From DASZGL01 sp035938875 (lineage in GTDB: Bacteria > Chloroflexota > Dormibacteria > Aeolococcales > Aeolococcaceae): a DNA stretch of 6,349 nucleotides. Both the position numbers and the translations under genes were made by a program. Shown here piece after piece: positions 1 to 6,055 of the stretch. Under the pieces are notes generated by a model. That model searched no databases. It was given only the letters and a program-made list of their open reading frames with translations, and was not told the origin of the DNA. The stretch is taken from NCBI GenBank assembly GCA_035938875.1, contig DASZGL010000043.1:1-6349 (forward strand), in the 5' to 3' direction. Position 1 is the stretch's first letter, and each line of letters starts with the position of its first letter.

Positions 1-2
1 TC

Positions 3-470
3 GGAGTCGCCCCCAAGGACGCGGTGAGCGCCGCCGGTCGCCTCCGCCAGCACGCGGCGCAAACGCTGCCATCGGCACGGCTCGACGGCGTCCTCGTCTG
101 CGAGCAGGTCGGCGATGGTGTCGAGGTGATCGTCGGGGTCACCCACAAGCCGCCCTTCGGCGCCACCGTCATGGTGGGGCTCGGCGGTGTGCTCAGCGAG
201 CTGCTCGGCGACGTGCGATTCCTGGTCACGCCGTTCACCCGCGACGACGCCGAGCGAGCGGTGCGAGCGCTGCGCGGATTCCCCCTGCTCGACGGTTTTC
301 GCGGCCGGCCACCGGCCGACGTTGACGCGCTGGTCGGCATGCTCATGGCCGTGCAACGGCTGGCCCTCGCCGCCGGCGAATCGCTGCGCGAGCTCGACCT
401 CAACCCTGTCGCGGTGCGCCCGCGTGGCCTCGGCGCCGTCGCGCTGGATGCCCTGGTCGTGGCCCGATGA
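3..470 (+). CDS. NDP-forming acyl-CoA synthetase (acetate--CoA ligase family), C-terminal ATP-grasp part, 5'-truncated
   Basis: This frame is open from the left edge to the TGA at 468-470, so the visible 155 residues are the end of a larger protein; the family is usually around 700 residues. A GTG at 24 is in frame but is unlikely to be the true start, because coding continues upstream of it. The residues match the ATP-grasp (ATP-grasp_5-like) domain of ADP/NDP-forming acyl-CoA synthetases. Visible motifs are a VEVIVGVT strand near 123-146, a glycine-rich GLGG at 177-188, LLDGFRGRP at 285-311, and ELDLNP at 390-407, the acidic/Asn metal-nucleotide segment near the C-terminus. Family members activate carboxylic acids to CoA thioesters in the cytosol. 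The N-terminal CoA-binding and ligase domains, with the phosphohistidine, would lie outside the window. The stop overlaps the next start as ATGA, implying coupled translation. The family call is firm; the substrate is unknown. Confidence 0.85.
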   Translation, partial: GVAPKDAVSAAGRLRQHAAQTLPSARLDGVLVCEQVGDGVEVIVGVTHKPPFGATVMVGLGGVLSELLGDVRFLVTPFTRDDAERAVRALRGFPLLDGFRGRPPADVDALVGMLMAVQRLALAAGESLRELDLNPVAVRPRGLGAVALDALVVAR

Positions 471-1006
471 GCGTGGTCGCGCTGCGTTGCGGTGTCGTCT
501 TCTGGTACGCGGATGCGCCACCACCGCGCGATCGCTTCGAGCACCCCTGGGTGGCGCTCTACGACGACGCGCCGGCGCGCTTTGCCGCCTATCTCGACGT
601 CGACGATGTCACCGCCGTGCACGACTCTGCCGGCACCGTCTGGCAGCAGATCTTTCCCGACGGACCGCGCACGCTGCCGGCCGAACCGGAGTCGAGCGCG
701 CTCATGGTGGTCCACACCAGGCCGCGTTCCGGGCTGAGCGACGACGAGTTCAACGCCTGGTATGACACCGATCACCTGCCTCCGCTGGCCGCGTCGGACA
801 GCGTCGTCCGGGTACGTCGCTTCCATCGCGCCGGCGAGGAGTTCCCGTACCTCGCGCTGTACGACATCACCGACTGGGAGGCATGGACGCAAAACCCGGC
901 TCGGCCGCTTGTTCGTTCCACGCCGTGGGCGAAGCGCGTCGTCAAGCTCTTCGACCGCACCGAGGGTTACTACAGGCCGCTGACCGCAACCGAGTTCCCA
1001 TCGTGA
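467..1006 (+). CDS. EthD-like / dimeric alpha-beta barrel protein, function unknown
   Basis: The product is 179 residues, with an ATG start inside the ATGA overlap with the upstream gene. The C-terminal half (about residues 76-140) has the look of an EthD/Dabb ferredoxin-like domain: a beta strand ALMVVHT (78-84), the motif FNAWYDTDHL (95-104) typical of the 'WYdxeHlp' signature, a strand at VRVRRFHRA, and ALYDITDW (130-137). The N-terminal half (about 5-65) looks like a second, degenerate strand-helix repeat, so the protein may form a pseudo-dimeric barrel by itself. I see no signal peptide, membrane segment or metal cluster. Such proteins act as small monooxygenases, cyclases, isomerases or accessory factors, and the sequence does not say which. 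Its tight position between an acyl-CoA synthetase and CoA-transferases suggests a role with the same pathway substrate. Family assignment is moderately sure; function is unassigned. Confidence 0.75.
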   Translation: MSVVALRCGVVFWYADAPPPRDRFEHPWVALYDDAPARFAAYLDVDDVTAVHDSAGTVWQQIFPDGPRTLPAEPESSALMVVHTRPRSGLSDDEFNAWYDTDHLPPLAASDSVVRVRRFHRAGEEFPYLALYDITDWEAWTQNPARPLVRSTPWAKRVVKLFDRTEGYYRPLTATEFPS

Positions 1007-2337
1007 ACCGCCCACCGGACACCACCGGCCTGCCGCTGTCGGGCATTCGCGTCCTCGACCTCACCATCGTCTGGGCGGGGCCCTTCGCGTCGCAGCTGCT
1101 CGCCGACATGGGCGCCGAGGTGATCCGGGTGGAATCGCTGCAGCGCCCCGACGTCAACACGCGAAGCCAGCCGCGCATGCCCCAGGCGATGCTCGACGAG
1201 GGGCCATGGGGCTCCAACTATCCCGACCGCAAAGCGGGCGACCGTCCCTGGGAGCGCAGCAGCGCGATCAACCTGCACAGCCGCAACAAGCTCTCGATCA
1301 CCCTCGACTGGGAGCGGCCGCGGGGCATGGAGATCTTCAAGCGGCTGTTCGCCAAGAGCGACGTCCTGCTCGACAACAACGCAGCCGCGACGCTGGAGAA
1401 GCTGGGGATCACCTACGAGGCCCTGTCGCCGCTCAACCCCGGCATCGTCTGGGTGTCGCTGCCCGCGTACGGCATGAGCGGCCCGTACAAGTACCACAAG
1501 GGATACGGCGCCAACGTCGAGGCGATCGTCGGCCACACGTGGCTGCGCGGTTACACCGACTCCGATCCGACGACGACGTACCCCGTGTACCACGCCGACG
1601 CGGCGGCGGCCTCGTCGGCGGCGTTCGCCGCGCTGGCTGCGCTGTGGTGGCGCCGGCGCAGCGGGCGCGGGCAGCACATCGACTTGTCGCAGGCGGAGAA
1701 CATGGTCCACCACCTCTCCCAGGCGGTGATGGACTACAGCCTCAACGGGCGCAGCCAGTCGACGCTGGGCAACGGACATCCCTGGATGGCGCCGCACGAC
1801 ATCTTTCCCAACCAGGGAGTGGACCGCTGGGTCGCCATCGCCGTCGCCAACGACGCCGAGTTCGCCCGGCTGTGCGCCGCAATCGACCGTGGCGACCTGG
1901 TCGACGATGAGCGCTTCGCCACCATCATGGGCCGTCGCGCCAACGCATCGGCGCTGCGTGAGGAGATCGCCGGCTGGACGCGACAGCGGTCGCCGATCGA
2001 GGCGATGAACGTCCTGCAACACGCCGGTGTCCGCGCCGGAGCCCTGCACACCACGCGCGAGGTGCTCGACGATCCTCAGCTCACGGCGCGCGGATTCTTC
2101 GAGACCGTCGACATCCCCGACGTGGGCAGCTACCCCTTCTGCGGACCGGCGGTGAAGATGCAGGGGACTCCGCTGCACATCCGCCGTCACGCGCCCAAGG
2201 TCGGCCAGGACAACGACTACCTCTACCGCGAGGTGCTCGGCGTGAGTGATGCGGAATACGACGAGCTCGTCGCCGAGGAGCACATCGGCGACACCTACGC
2301 CGAGCTGCTCCACCAGCCGCAGACGGTGAAGTCGTGA
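1003..2337 (+). CDS. CaiB/BaiF (class III) CoA-transferase, probable catalytic subunit
   Basis: I chose the GTG at 1003 (444 residues) because it makes a GTGA overlap with the previous stop and falls just before the family N-terminus. The frame stays open back to an ATG at 883, but that lies inside the upstream gene and adds non-family sequence. Class III CoA-transferases move CoA between carboxylic acids, or racemise 2-methylacyl-CoAs, via an aspartyl-CoA intermediate. Visible landmarks are GIRVLDLT (14-21), AGPFASQLLADMGAEVIRVES (25-45), RNKLSITLD (94-102), SDVLLDN (119-125), the GMSGPY loop (157-162), GRGQHIDLSQAE (221-232) and a C-terminal DDPQLTARGFF segment. Asp199, 22 residues before GRGQ, sits where the catalytic Asp of the family lies. 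Residues 46-93 form a longer-than-usual insert rich in Arg, Pro and Trp. A second family member follows with a 4-base overlap, so the two may form a heteromer like BbsEF; this one resembles the BbsF side. Confidence 0.9.
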   Translation: MNRPPDTTGLPLSGIRVLDLTIVWAGPFASQLLADMGAEVIRVESLQRPDVNTRSQPRMPQAMLDEGPWGSNYPDRKAGDRPWERSSAINLHSRNKLSITLDWERPRGMEIFKRLFAKSDVLLDNNAAATLEKLGITYEALSPLNPGIVWVSLPAYGMSGPYKYHKGYGANVEAIVGHTWLRGYTDSDPTTTYPVYHADAAAASSAAFAALAALWWRRRSGRGQHIDLSQAENMVHHLSQAVMDYSLNGRSQSTLGNGHPWMAPHDIFPNQGVDRWVAIAVANDAEFARLCAAIDRGDLVDDERFATIMGRRANASALREEIAGWTRQRSPIEAMNVLQHAGVRAGALHTTREVLDDPQLTARGFFETVDIPDVGSYPFCGPAVKMQGTPLHIRRHAPKVGQDNDYLYREVLGVSDAEYDELVAEEHIGDTYAELLHQPQTVKS

Positions 2338-3578
2338 GCGGGCCTTGGCTGAACGGCGACGGCGCCTCGCCGAGCGGTGCGCTCCAGGGCCTCCGTGTGC
2401 TCGAGCTCGGTGGCCGCATCGCCGGGCCGTGGTGCACCAAGCTGCTCGCCGATTACGGCGCCGACGTCATCAAGATCGAGCATCCCCACGGCGGTGACCC
2501 GGCGCGTGCCTGGGGCCCGTACCGCGATGACGTCCCCTCGATCGAATGCGGCGGCCTCTTTCTCCACTGCAACACCAACAAGCGCAGCCTCTGCATCGAT
2601 CACTCGACCCGTCACGGCCAGCAGCTCGTCAGCACGCTCGCCGAGTCCGCCGACCTGGTCGTCGAGGCGGGACGCCCCGGCGCGTTGTCACGTCATGAGG
2701 TCGCATACGACGACCTGCGCGAAAGGAACGCCAAGCTGGTCTGGATCGCCATCAGCAACTTCGGCCAGGATGGACCCTACCGCGACTGGGATGCCAGCGA
2801 GCTGACCCTGTACGCCATGGGCGGAGCCATGCAGACAACCGGGCTGCCTGACCGTGAGCCACTCAAACTGGCGCACACGGTGCTGCAGTTCCACGCGGGT
2901 GCGGTGGCGGCCACCTTCGCCATGGGTGCGCTGTTCGCCGCCGAGGCTGCCGGCACTGGCCAGCTCGTCGACGTGTCGCTGCTGGAGGTCTTCACATCGT
3001 CACCCGACCGCGCCTCGCTCAACCTCGTCTGCGAGGCGTACACCGGAAGCGTCACCTTCAACCGCAGCGCGGCGCCGGGGTGGTCGATCCTGCCGACGGG
3101 CGTCTATCCCTGCGCCGACGGCTACGTACATTTCAACGCCCCGCTGATCTCCTGGTGGCCGCGTTTCGCCGAGGTGGTGGGCAAGCCTGAGCTGAAGACC
3201 GACCCGCATTTCATCGACAACCTCAACGACCTACGGCTCAAGCCTGAGGTCGACGCCATGCTGCTCGAGTGGACCATGCAACGCACCAAGAAGGAGGTGC
3301 AGGCGCACAGTCAGGAGCGTGGCTTCGCTGCCAGCGCGGTGAACACCATGGAAGACCTCTTCAACGACCCGCACATCGTCGAACGCGGCTTTTTCGTCGA
3401 GGTCGATCACCCCGAGGCGGGAACTCTGCGCTATCCCGGCGCTCCGTTTCGCATGAGCGCAACGCCGTGGCGCGCCGGACGGGCCCCGCTGCTCGGTGAG
3501 CACACCGCCGAGATCCTCGAGCCGCTGGGACTCGACCTCGCCGCGGTGGCGCGCATGCGCGAGCAGGGAGTGGTGTGA
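2334..3578 (+). CDS. CaiB/BaiF (class III) CoA-transferase paralogue lacking the catalytic Asp
   Basis: The product is 414 residues. The GTG start lies in a GTGA overlap with the preceding CoA-transferase gene, and the family N-terminus begins about 18 residues in. Landmarks are LRVLELGG (20-27), AGPWCTKLLADYGADVIKIE (30-49), GGDPARAWGPY (53-63), CNTNKRSLCID (79-89), the FGQDGPY loop, GTGQLVDVSLLE (207-218) and NDPHIVERGFF near the C-terminus. The fold and length fit a complete family III CoA-transferase. At the nucleophile position, counted 22 residues before GTGQ as in the upstream paralogue, there is Gln185 (codon at 2886) instead of Asp; neighbouring residues F-H-A-G keep the family pattern. 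This suggests a non-catalytic or regulatory subunit that partners the upstream gene product, in the manner of BbsE with BbsF. That pairing is inferred from adjacency and from the complementary residue loss. Substrate unknown. Confidence 0.88.
   Translation: MSGPWLNGDGASPSGALQGLRVLELGGRIAGPWCTKLLADYGADVIKIEHPHGGDPARAWGPYRDDVPSIECGGLFLHCNTNKRSLCIDHSTRHGQQLVSTLAESADLVVEAGRPGALSRHEVAYDDLRERNAKLVWIAISNFGQDGPYRDWDASELTLYAMGGAMQTTGLPDREPLKLAHTVLQFHAGAVAATFAMGALFAAEAAGTGQLVDVSLLEVFTSSPDRASLNLVCEAYTGSVTFNRSAAPGWSILPTGVYPCADGYVHFNAPLISWWPRFAEVVGKPELKTDPHFIDNLNDLRLKPEVDAMLLEWTMQRTKKEVQAHSQERGFAASAVNTMEDLFNDPHIVERGFFVEVDHPEAGTLRYPGAPFRMSATPWRAGRAPLLGEHTAEILEPLGLDLAAVARMREQGVV
3565..3570 (+). promoter_or_regulatory. 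Ribosome binding site deciding the crotonase start
   Basis: AGGGAG ends 7 bases before the ATG at 3578 and only 4 bases before an in-frame GTG at 3575. The spacing favours the ATG. The site lies inside the last codons of the upstream CoA-transferase gene. Confidence 0.6.
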
Positions 3579-4405
3579 TGGCGCAGACGGTCGACTTCCG
3601 CTCCATCAGCCTGCGCATCGACGACGGCGTCGCCACGCTCACGCTCAACCGGCCCGAGCGCCTCAACGCCATCGGCGCCTCGATGGGAGCAGAGCTGCGC
3701 GCCGCGTGGCAGCAGATCGACGACGACGAGGACGCCCGAGTGGTCATCGTCACCGGTGCCGGACGCGGCTTCTGCTCGGGTCTCGACCTCACCGACCGCG
3801 CCGGCGACGCGCCCGCCCCAGACGACCACGCCGGCTACGCCGACTCGGTGAAGCTCACCGCGCTGCACTGCGGCGTGTGGAAGCCGGTGATCACCGCGGT
3901 CAATGGCGTCTGCGCCGGCGGCGGTCTGCATTTCATCGCCGACTCCGACATCACCATCTGCAGCGAGGAGGCGACATTCCTCGATCCCCACGTCAGCGTG
4001 GGCCAGGTCAGCGCGCTGGAGCCGATCGGGCTGCTGCGCCGTATCCCATTCGAGGCGGTGATGCGAATGTCGCTGCTGGGAAGGGCGGAGCGGCTGACCG
4101 CCCACGAGGCGCTGCGCTGGGGCCTGGTGTCCGAGGTTGTCGAGGCCGGTGAGCTGATGGCCCGCGCCCGTGAGCTCGCCGAGGGCGTGGCCGGCAACTC
4201 TCCGGCGGCGGTCATGGCCACCAAGCGGGCGATCTGGGAGAGCCTCGACCACGGACTGAGCGCCGGCCTTCTGAACGGCTGGCGGATCCTCCAGGAGCAC
4301 TATGTGCACCCCGACGTCGAGGAAGGACCTCGCGCTTTCGCCGAGAAGCGCCAGCCGCGGTGGGCGAAGCTGTCGGCGCGGCGGTCGGGGTCGTCGGAAC
4401 AGTGA
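3578..4405 (+). CDS. Enoyl-CoA hydratase/isomerase (crotonase) family protein with non-canonical active site
   Basis: The product is 275 residues, normal for a crotonase. The ATG at 3578 overlaps the previous stop (TGATG) and has AGGGAG 7 bases upstream. GTG at 3575 would add one residue. The family core is clear: VATLTLNRPERLNAI (18-32), the first oxyanion-hole strand GFCSGLDL (64-71), the second oxyanion segment NGVCAGGGLH (109-118), and the GRAERLTAHEAL / GLVSEVV helices. Crotonases stabilise acyl-CoA enolates; members hydrate, isomerise, hydrolyse or cleave. Hydratases of the rat mitochondrial type use two Glu residues, one in the 'GGGCE' position and one in 'QPE' 20 residues later. Here those positions hold His118 and His138, so simple syn-hydration by the standard mechanism is doubtful. 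The oxyanion hole looks intact, so CoA-ester binding and some enolate chemistry remain likely. It sits between the CoA-transferase pair and the thiolase-like gene. The family is certain; the reaction is open. Confidence 0.92.
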   Translation: MAQTVDFRSISLRIDDGVATLTLNRPERLNAIGASMGAELRAAWQQIDDDEDARVVIVTGAGRGFCSGLDLTDRAGDAPAPDDHAGYADSVKLTALHCGVWKPVITAVNGVCAGGGLHFIADSDITICSEEATFLDPHVSVGQVSALEPIGLLRRIPFEAVMRMSLLGRAERLTAHEALRWGLVSEVVEAGELMARARELAEGVAGNSPAAVMATKRAIWESLDHGLSAGLLNGWRILQEHYVHPDVEEGPRAFAEKRQPRWAKLSARRSGSSEQ

Positions 4406-4413
4406 CAATGACA

Positions 4414-4431
4414 GGAGTTGGAGTTGGAGGG
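4414..4431 (+). promoter_or_regulatory. Tandem Shine-Dalgarno-like hexamers before the thiolase-like gene
   Basis: In the 37-base gap between 4405 and 4443, GGAGTT occurs at 4414-4419 and 4420-4425 and is followed directly by GGAGGG at 4426-4431. The last copy ends 11 bases before the GTG start, and a further AGGA at 4435-4438 is 4 bases away. The purine-rich tract clearly provides ribosome binding and supports the GTG at 4443. No hairpin that would act as a terminator is evident in the gap. Confidence 0.6.
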
Positions 4432-4442
4432 ACTAGGACAGC

Positions 4443-5597
4443 GTGAGTGACAACCTGCGTGACAGCGTCTGCATCGTCGGCATCGGTGAGACGACGTACA
4501 GCAAGAACTCCGGGGTCAGCGACCTCGTCCTGCAGCTTCAGGGGTTCAAGCTGGCCTGCGACGACGCCGGGCTCGATCCCAAAGAGATCGACGGCATCGT
4601 CGCCATGACCTACGGCGCGGTGTCCGAGGACTACATGACCAACTTCGGGCTCCCCGACGTCAAGTTCGCCGCCCGGCCGGAGATGGGTGGCGCGTCGTCG
4701 ACGGCCAGCCTGCAGCTCGCCGCCTCAGTTCTCAATGCCGGCATCTGCAACTACGTGCTCTGCATCGTCGGCCGCAATCAGAAATCAGGGGAGCGGGTCG
4801 GTGGTGGTATGGCCACCGTTGCACCGCAGTTCCGCATGGTCGCCGAGCACGAGATGCCGTTCGGCGTCATGATCCCGGCGCAGTGGTATGCCCCGATGGC
4901 TCGGCGTCACATGCACCAGTACGGCACCACCTTCGATCAGTTCGCGGCCGTCGCGGTGACCACACGCGAACACGCGTCGCTCAACGACAACGCGATGATG
5001 CGCGAGCCCATCACCGTCGAGGATCACCACAGCTCACGCTGGGTCATCGATCCCTTCCGGCTCCTCGACTGCTGCCTGGAGACCGACGGAGTCGCCGCGG
5101 TCGTCCTCGCCCGCGCCGACCGGAGCAAGGACATGAAGAACAAGCCCGTCTACGTCATGGGCGTTGCCGAAGGACATCCGGACTCGCCGATGTCAATCAC
5201 GCAGCGCGAGGACATGACCATCTTCGGCGTCAAGAAAGCCGCACCCCGCGCATTCCAGATGGCCGGCGTCGGACCCGAAGACATCGACGTCGCCGAGCTC
5301 TACGACTGCTTCACCTTCACCGTCATCAACCAGCTCGAGGACATCGGCTTCGTCAAGAAGGGTGAGGGCGGTCCGTTCGTCGAGTCGGGCGCCACCAAGC
5401 TCGGCGGCAAGCTCCCGGTCAACACCCATGGGGGCCTGCTCTCCCAGGGACACATCCAGGGCATGAACCACATCGCCGAGGCGGTCAAACAGCTCCGCGG
5501 CACCGCCGGTCGATCGCAGGTCGCCGACGCGGAAGTCGCCCTGGTGTCGGGCTACGGTGACTACGGCGACGGCTCCGTCGCCATCCTGAGGAGATAG
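4443..5597 (+). CDS. Thiolase-like protein (SCP2/Ltp2-type), lacks both catalytic cysteines
   Basis: The product is 384 residues, a normal length for SCP2-type thiolases. The GTG start is supported by the purine-rich tract just upstream. Landmarks are VCIVGIGETTYSK near the N-terminus (9-21), GGASSTASLQLAASVLNAG (82-100) in the nucleophile-helix region, DIDVAELYDCFT (280-291), NTHGG (327-331), SQGHIQG (334-340) and a C-terminal VSGYGDYGDGS tail. True thiolases need a nucleophilic Cys in the 82-100 region and a second Cys in the tail. Here no Cys occurs between residues 40 and 101, nor after Cys289. By hand alignment the positions hold about Gly83 and Val368. His337 of the GH motif remains, and Tyr287 occupies the usual Asn/His position of the NEAF/HDCF motif. 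With the DUF35 gene 3 bases downstream, it most likely forms a complex like Ltp2-ChsH2(DUF35) or BbsAB. Retro-aldol C-C cleavage is more plausible than thiolysis. An exact substrate cannot be assigned. Confidence 0.88.
   Translation: MSDNLRDSVCIVGIGETTYSKNSGVSDLVLQLQGFKLACDDAGLDPKEIDGIVAMTYGAVSEDYMTNFGLPDVKFAARPEMGGASSTASLQLAASVLNAGICNYVLCIVGRNQKSGERVGGGMATVAPQFRMVAEHEMPFGVMIPAQWYAPMARRHMHQYGTTFDQFAAVAVTTREHASLNDNAMMREPITVEDHHSSRWVIDPFRLLDCCLETDGVAAVVLARADRSKDMKNKPVYVMGVAEGHPDSPMSITQREDMTIFGVKKAAPRAFQMAGVGPEDIDVAELYDCFTFTVINQLEDIGFVKKGEGGPFVESGATKLGGKLPVNTHGGLLSQGHIQGMNHIAEAVKQLRGTAGRSQVADAEVALVSGYGDYGDGSVAILRR
5588..5593 (+). promoter_or_regulatory. Ribosome binding site of the DUF35 gene
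   Basis: GAGGAG lies in the last codons of the thiolase-like gene and ends 7 bases before the ATG at 5601. It is a strong, well-spaced site that fits the near-stoichiometric expression expected for a complex partner. Confidence 0.65.
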
Positions 5598-5600
5598 GCG

Positions 5601-6050
5601 ATGACCCAGACGCAGGCGGCGCCCGCAGGCCAGGCCGCGCCTCCACCGATTCCCAAGCCTGTGCCCCGGTACGGCAAGGACAACGCTCCGTACTGGGAGC
5701 ACATGCGCGAACACCAGATCCATATCCAGAAGTGCGCCTCGTGCGGCAAGCTGCGCATGTATCCGCGCCCGATGTGCGACGCCTGCTACTCGGTGGACTA
5801 CGAATGGGTGCCGGCATCGGGCAAAGGCAAGGTGTACTCCTGGTGCGTCGTGCACCAGCCGGTGCATCCCGGGTTCAAGGATGAGATTCCCTTCCCCATC
5901 GTCGAGGTCGAGCTCGATGAAGGTGTGCGCATCCGCAGCACCGTGGTCGACATCCCGCCCGACCAGCTGGTGGTGGGCATGCCGCTGGAGATCGTCTACG
6001 ACGACGTCAGCGAGTCGGTGACGCTGCCCAAGTTCAGGCGGGCGAGCTGA
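5601..6050 (+). CDS. DUF35 zinc-ribbon/OB-fold protein, partner of the thiolase-like protein
   Basis: The product is 149 residues, with an ATG start 3 bases after the upstream stop and a GAGGAG ribosome site. The order is: a Pro/Ala-rich leader (about 1-24); a PYWEHMREHQI helix (30-40) of the kind that precedes the ribbon in this family; a zinc ribbon with Cys45-x2-Cys48 and Cys59-x2-Cys62; then an OB-fold (about 66-145) containing GKGKVYSW and LDEGVRIRS and ending in GMPLEIVYDD. All four metal ligands are present. DUF35 proteins pair with thiolase-superfamily enzymes, for example the ChsH2 C-terminal domain with the aldolase Ltp2, and BbsA with BbsB, where they form the outer subunits of an alpha-beta-beta-alpha complex. 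Here the domain is stand-alone, not fused to a MaoC-like hydratase as in ChsH2. Adjacency strongly suggests its partner is the product of 4443-5597. The family call is firm; the exact role is inferred. Confidence 0.9.
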   Translation: MTQTQAAPAGQAAPPPIPKPVPRYGKDNAPYWEHMREHQIHIQKCASCGKLRMYPRPMCDACYSVDYEWVPASGKGKVYSWCVVHQPVHPGFKDEIPFPIVEVELDEGVRIRSTVVDIPPDQLVVGMPLEIVYDDVSESVTLPKFRRAS

Positions 6051-6055
6051 CGGCG

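Noticed and set aside
187..765. Plus-strand frame of 192 codons spanning the first two genes
   Set aside because: It is Arg/Ser/Cys-rich and crosses the junction of two recognisable genes in another frame, so it is a shadow.
883..1002. Upstream ATG at 883 as the start of the first CoA-transferase
   Set aside because: It would overlap the EthD-like gene by 124 bases and add 40 residues of non-family sequence. The GTG at 1003 forms a GTGA junction like the other junctions in this operon.
970..2313. Long open frame of 447 codons on the minus strand opposite the first CoA-transferase gene
   Set aside because: Its translation is low-complexity, Arg/Val/Asp/Gly-rich and matches no family I recognise. 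It mirrors the codon phase of a certain CoA-transferase gene, as is common in high-GC DNA.
3431..4408. Minus-strand frame of 325 codons opposite the crotonase gene
   Set aside because: It is a high-GC shadow of the well-supported crotonase, with no recognisable motifs and no matching neighbour on that strand.
5193..5867. Minus-strand frame of 224 codons opposite the thiolase-like/DUF35 junction
   Set aside because: It spans two confident plus-strand genes and shows no family pattern.
4443..6050. Direct naming of the pair as Ltp2 and ChsH2, implying cholesterol degradation
   Set aside because: The thiolase-like protein keeps the GH histidine that Ltp2 replaces by Tyr, the DUF35 is not fused to a hydratase, and no other steroid gene is visible. 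The similarity is at family level only.
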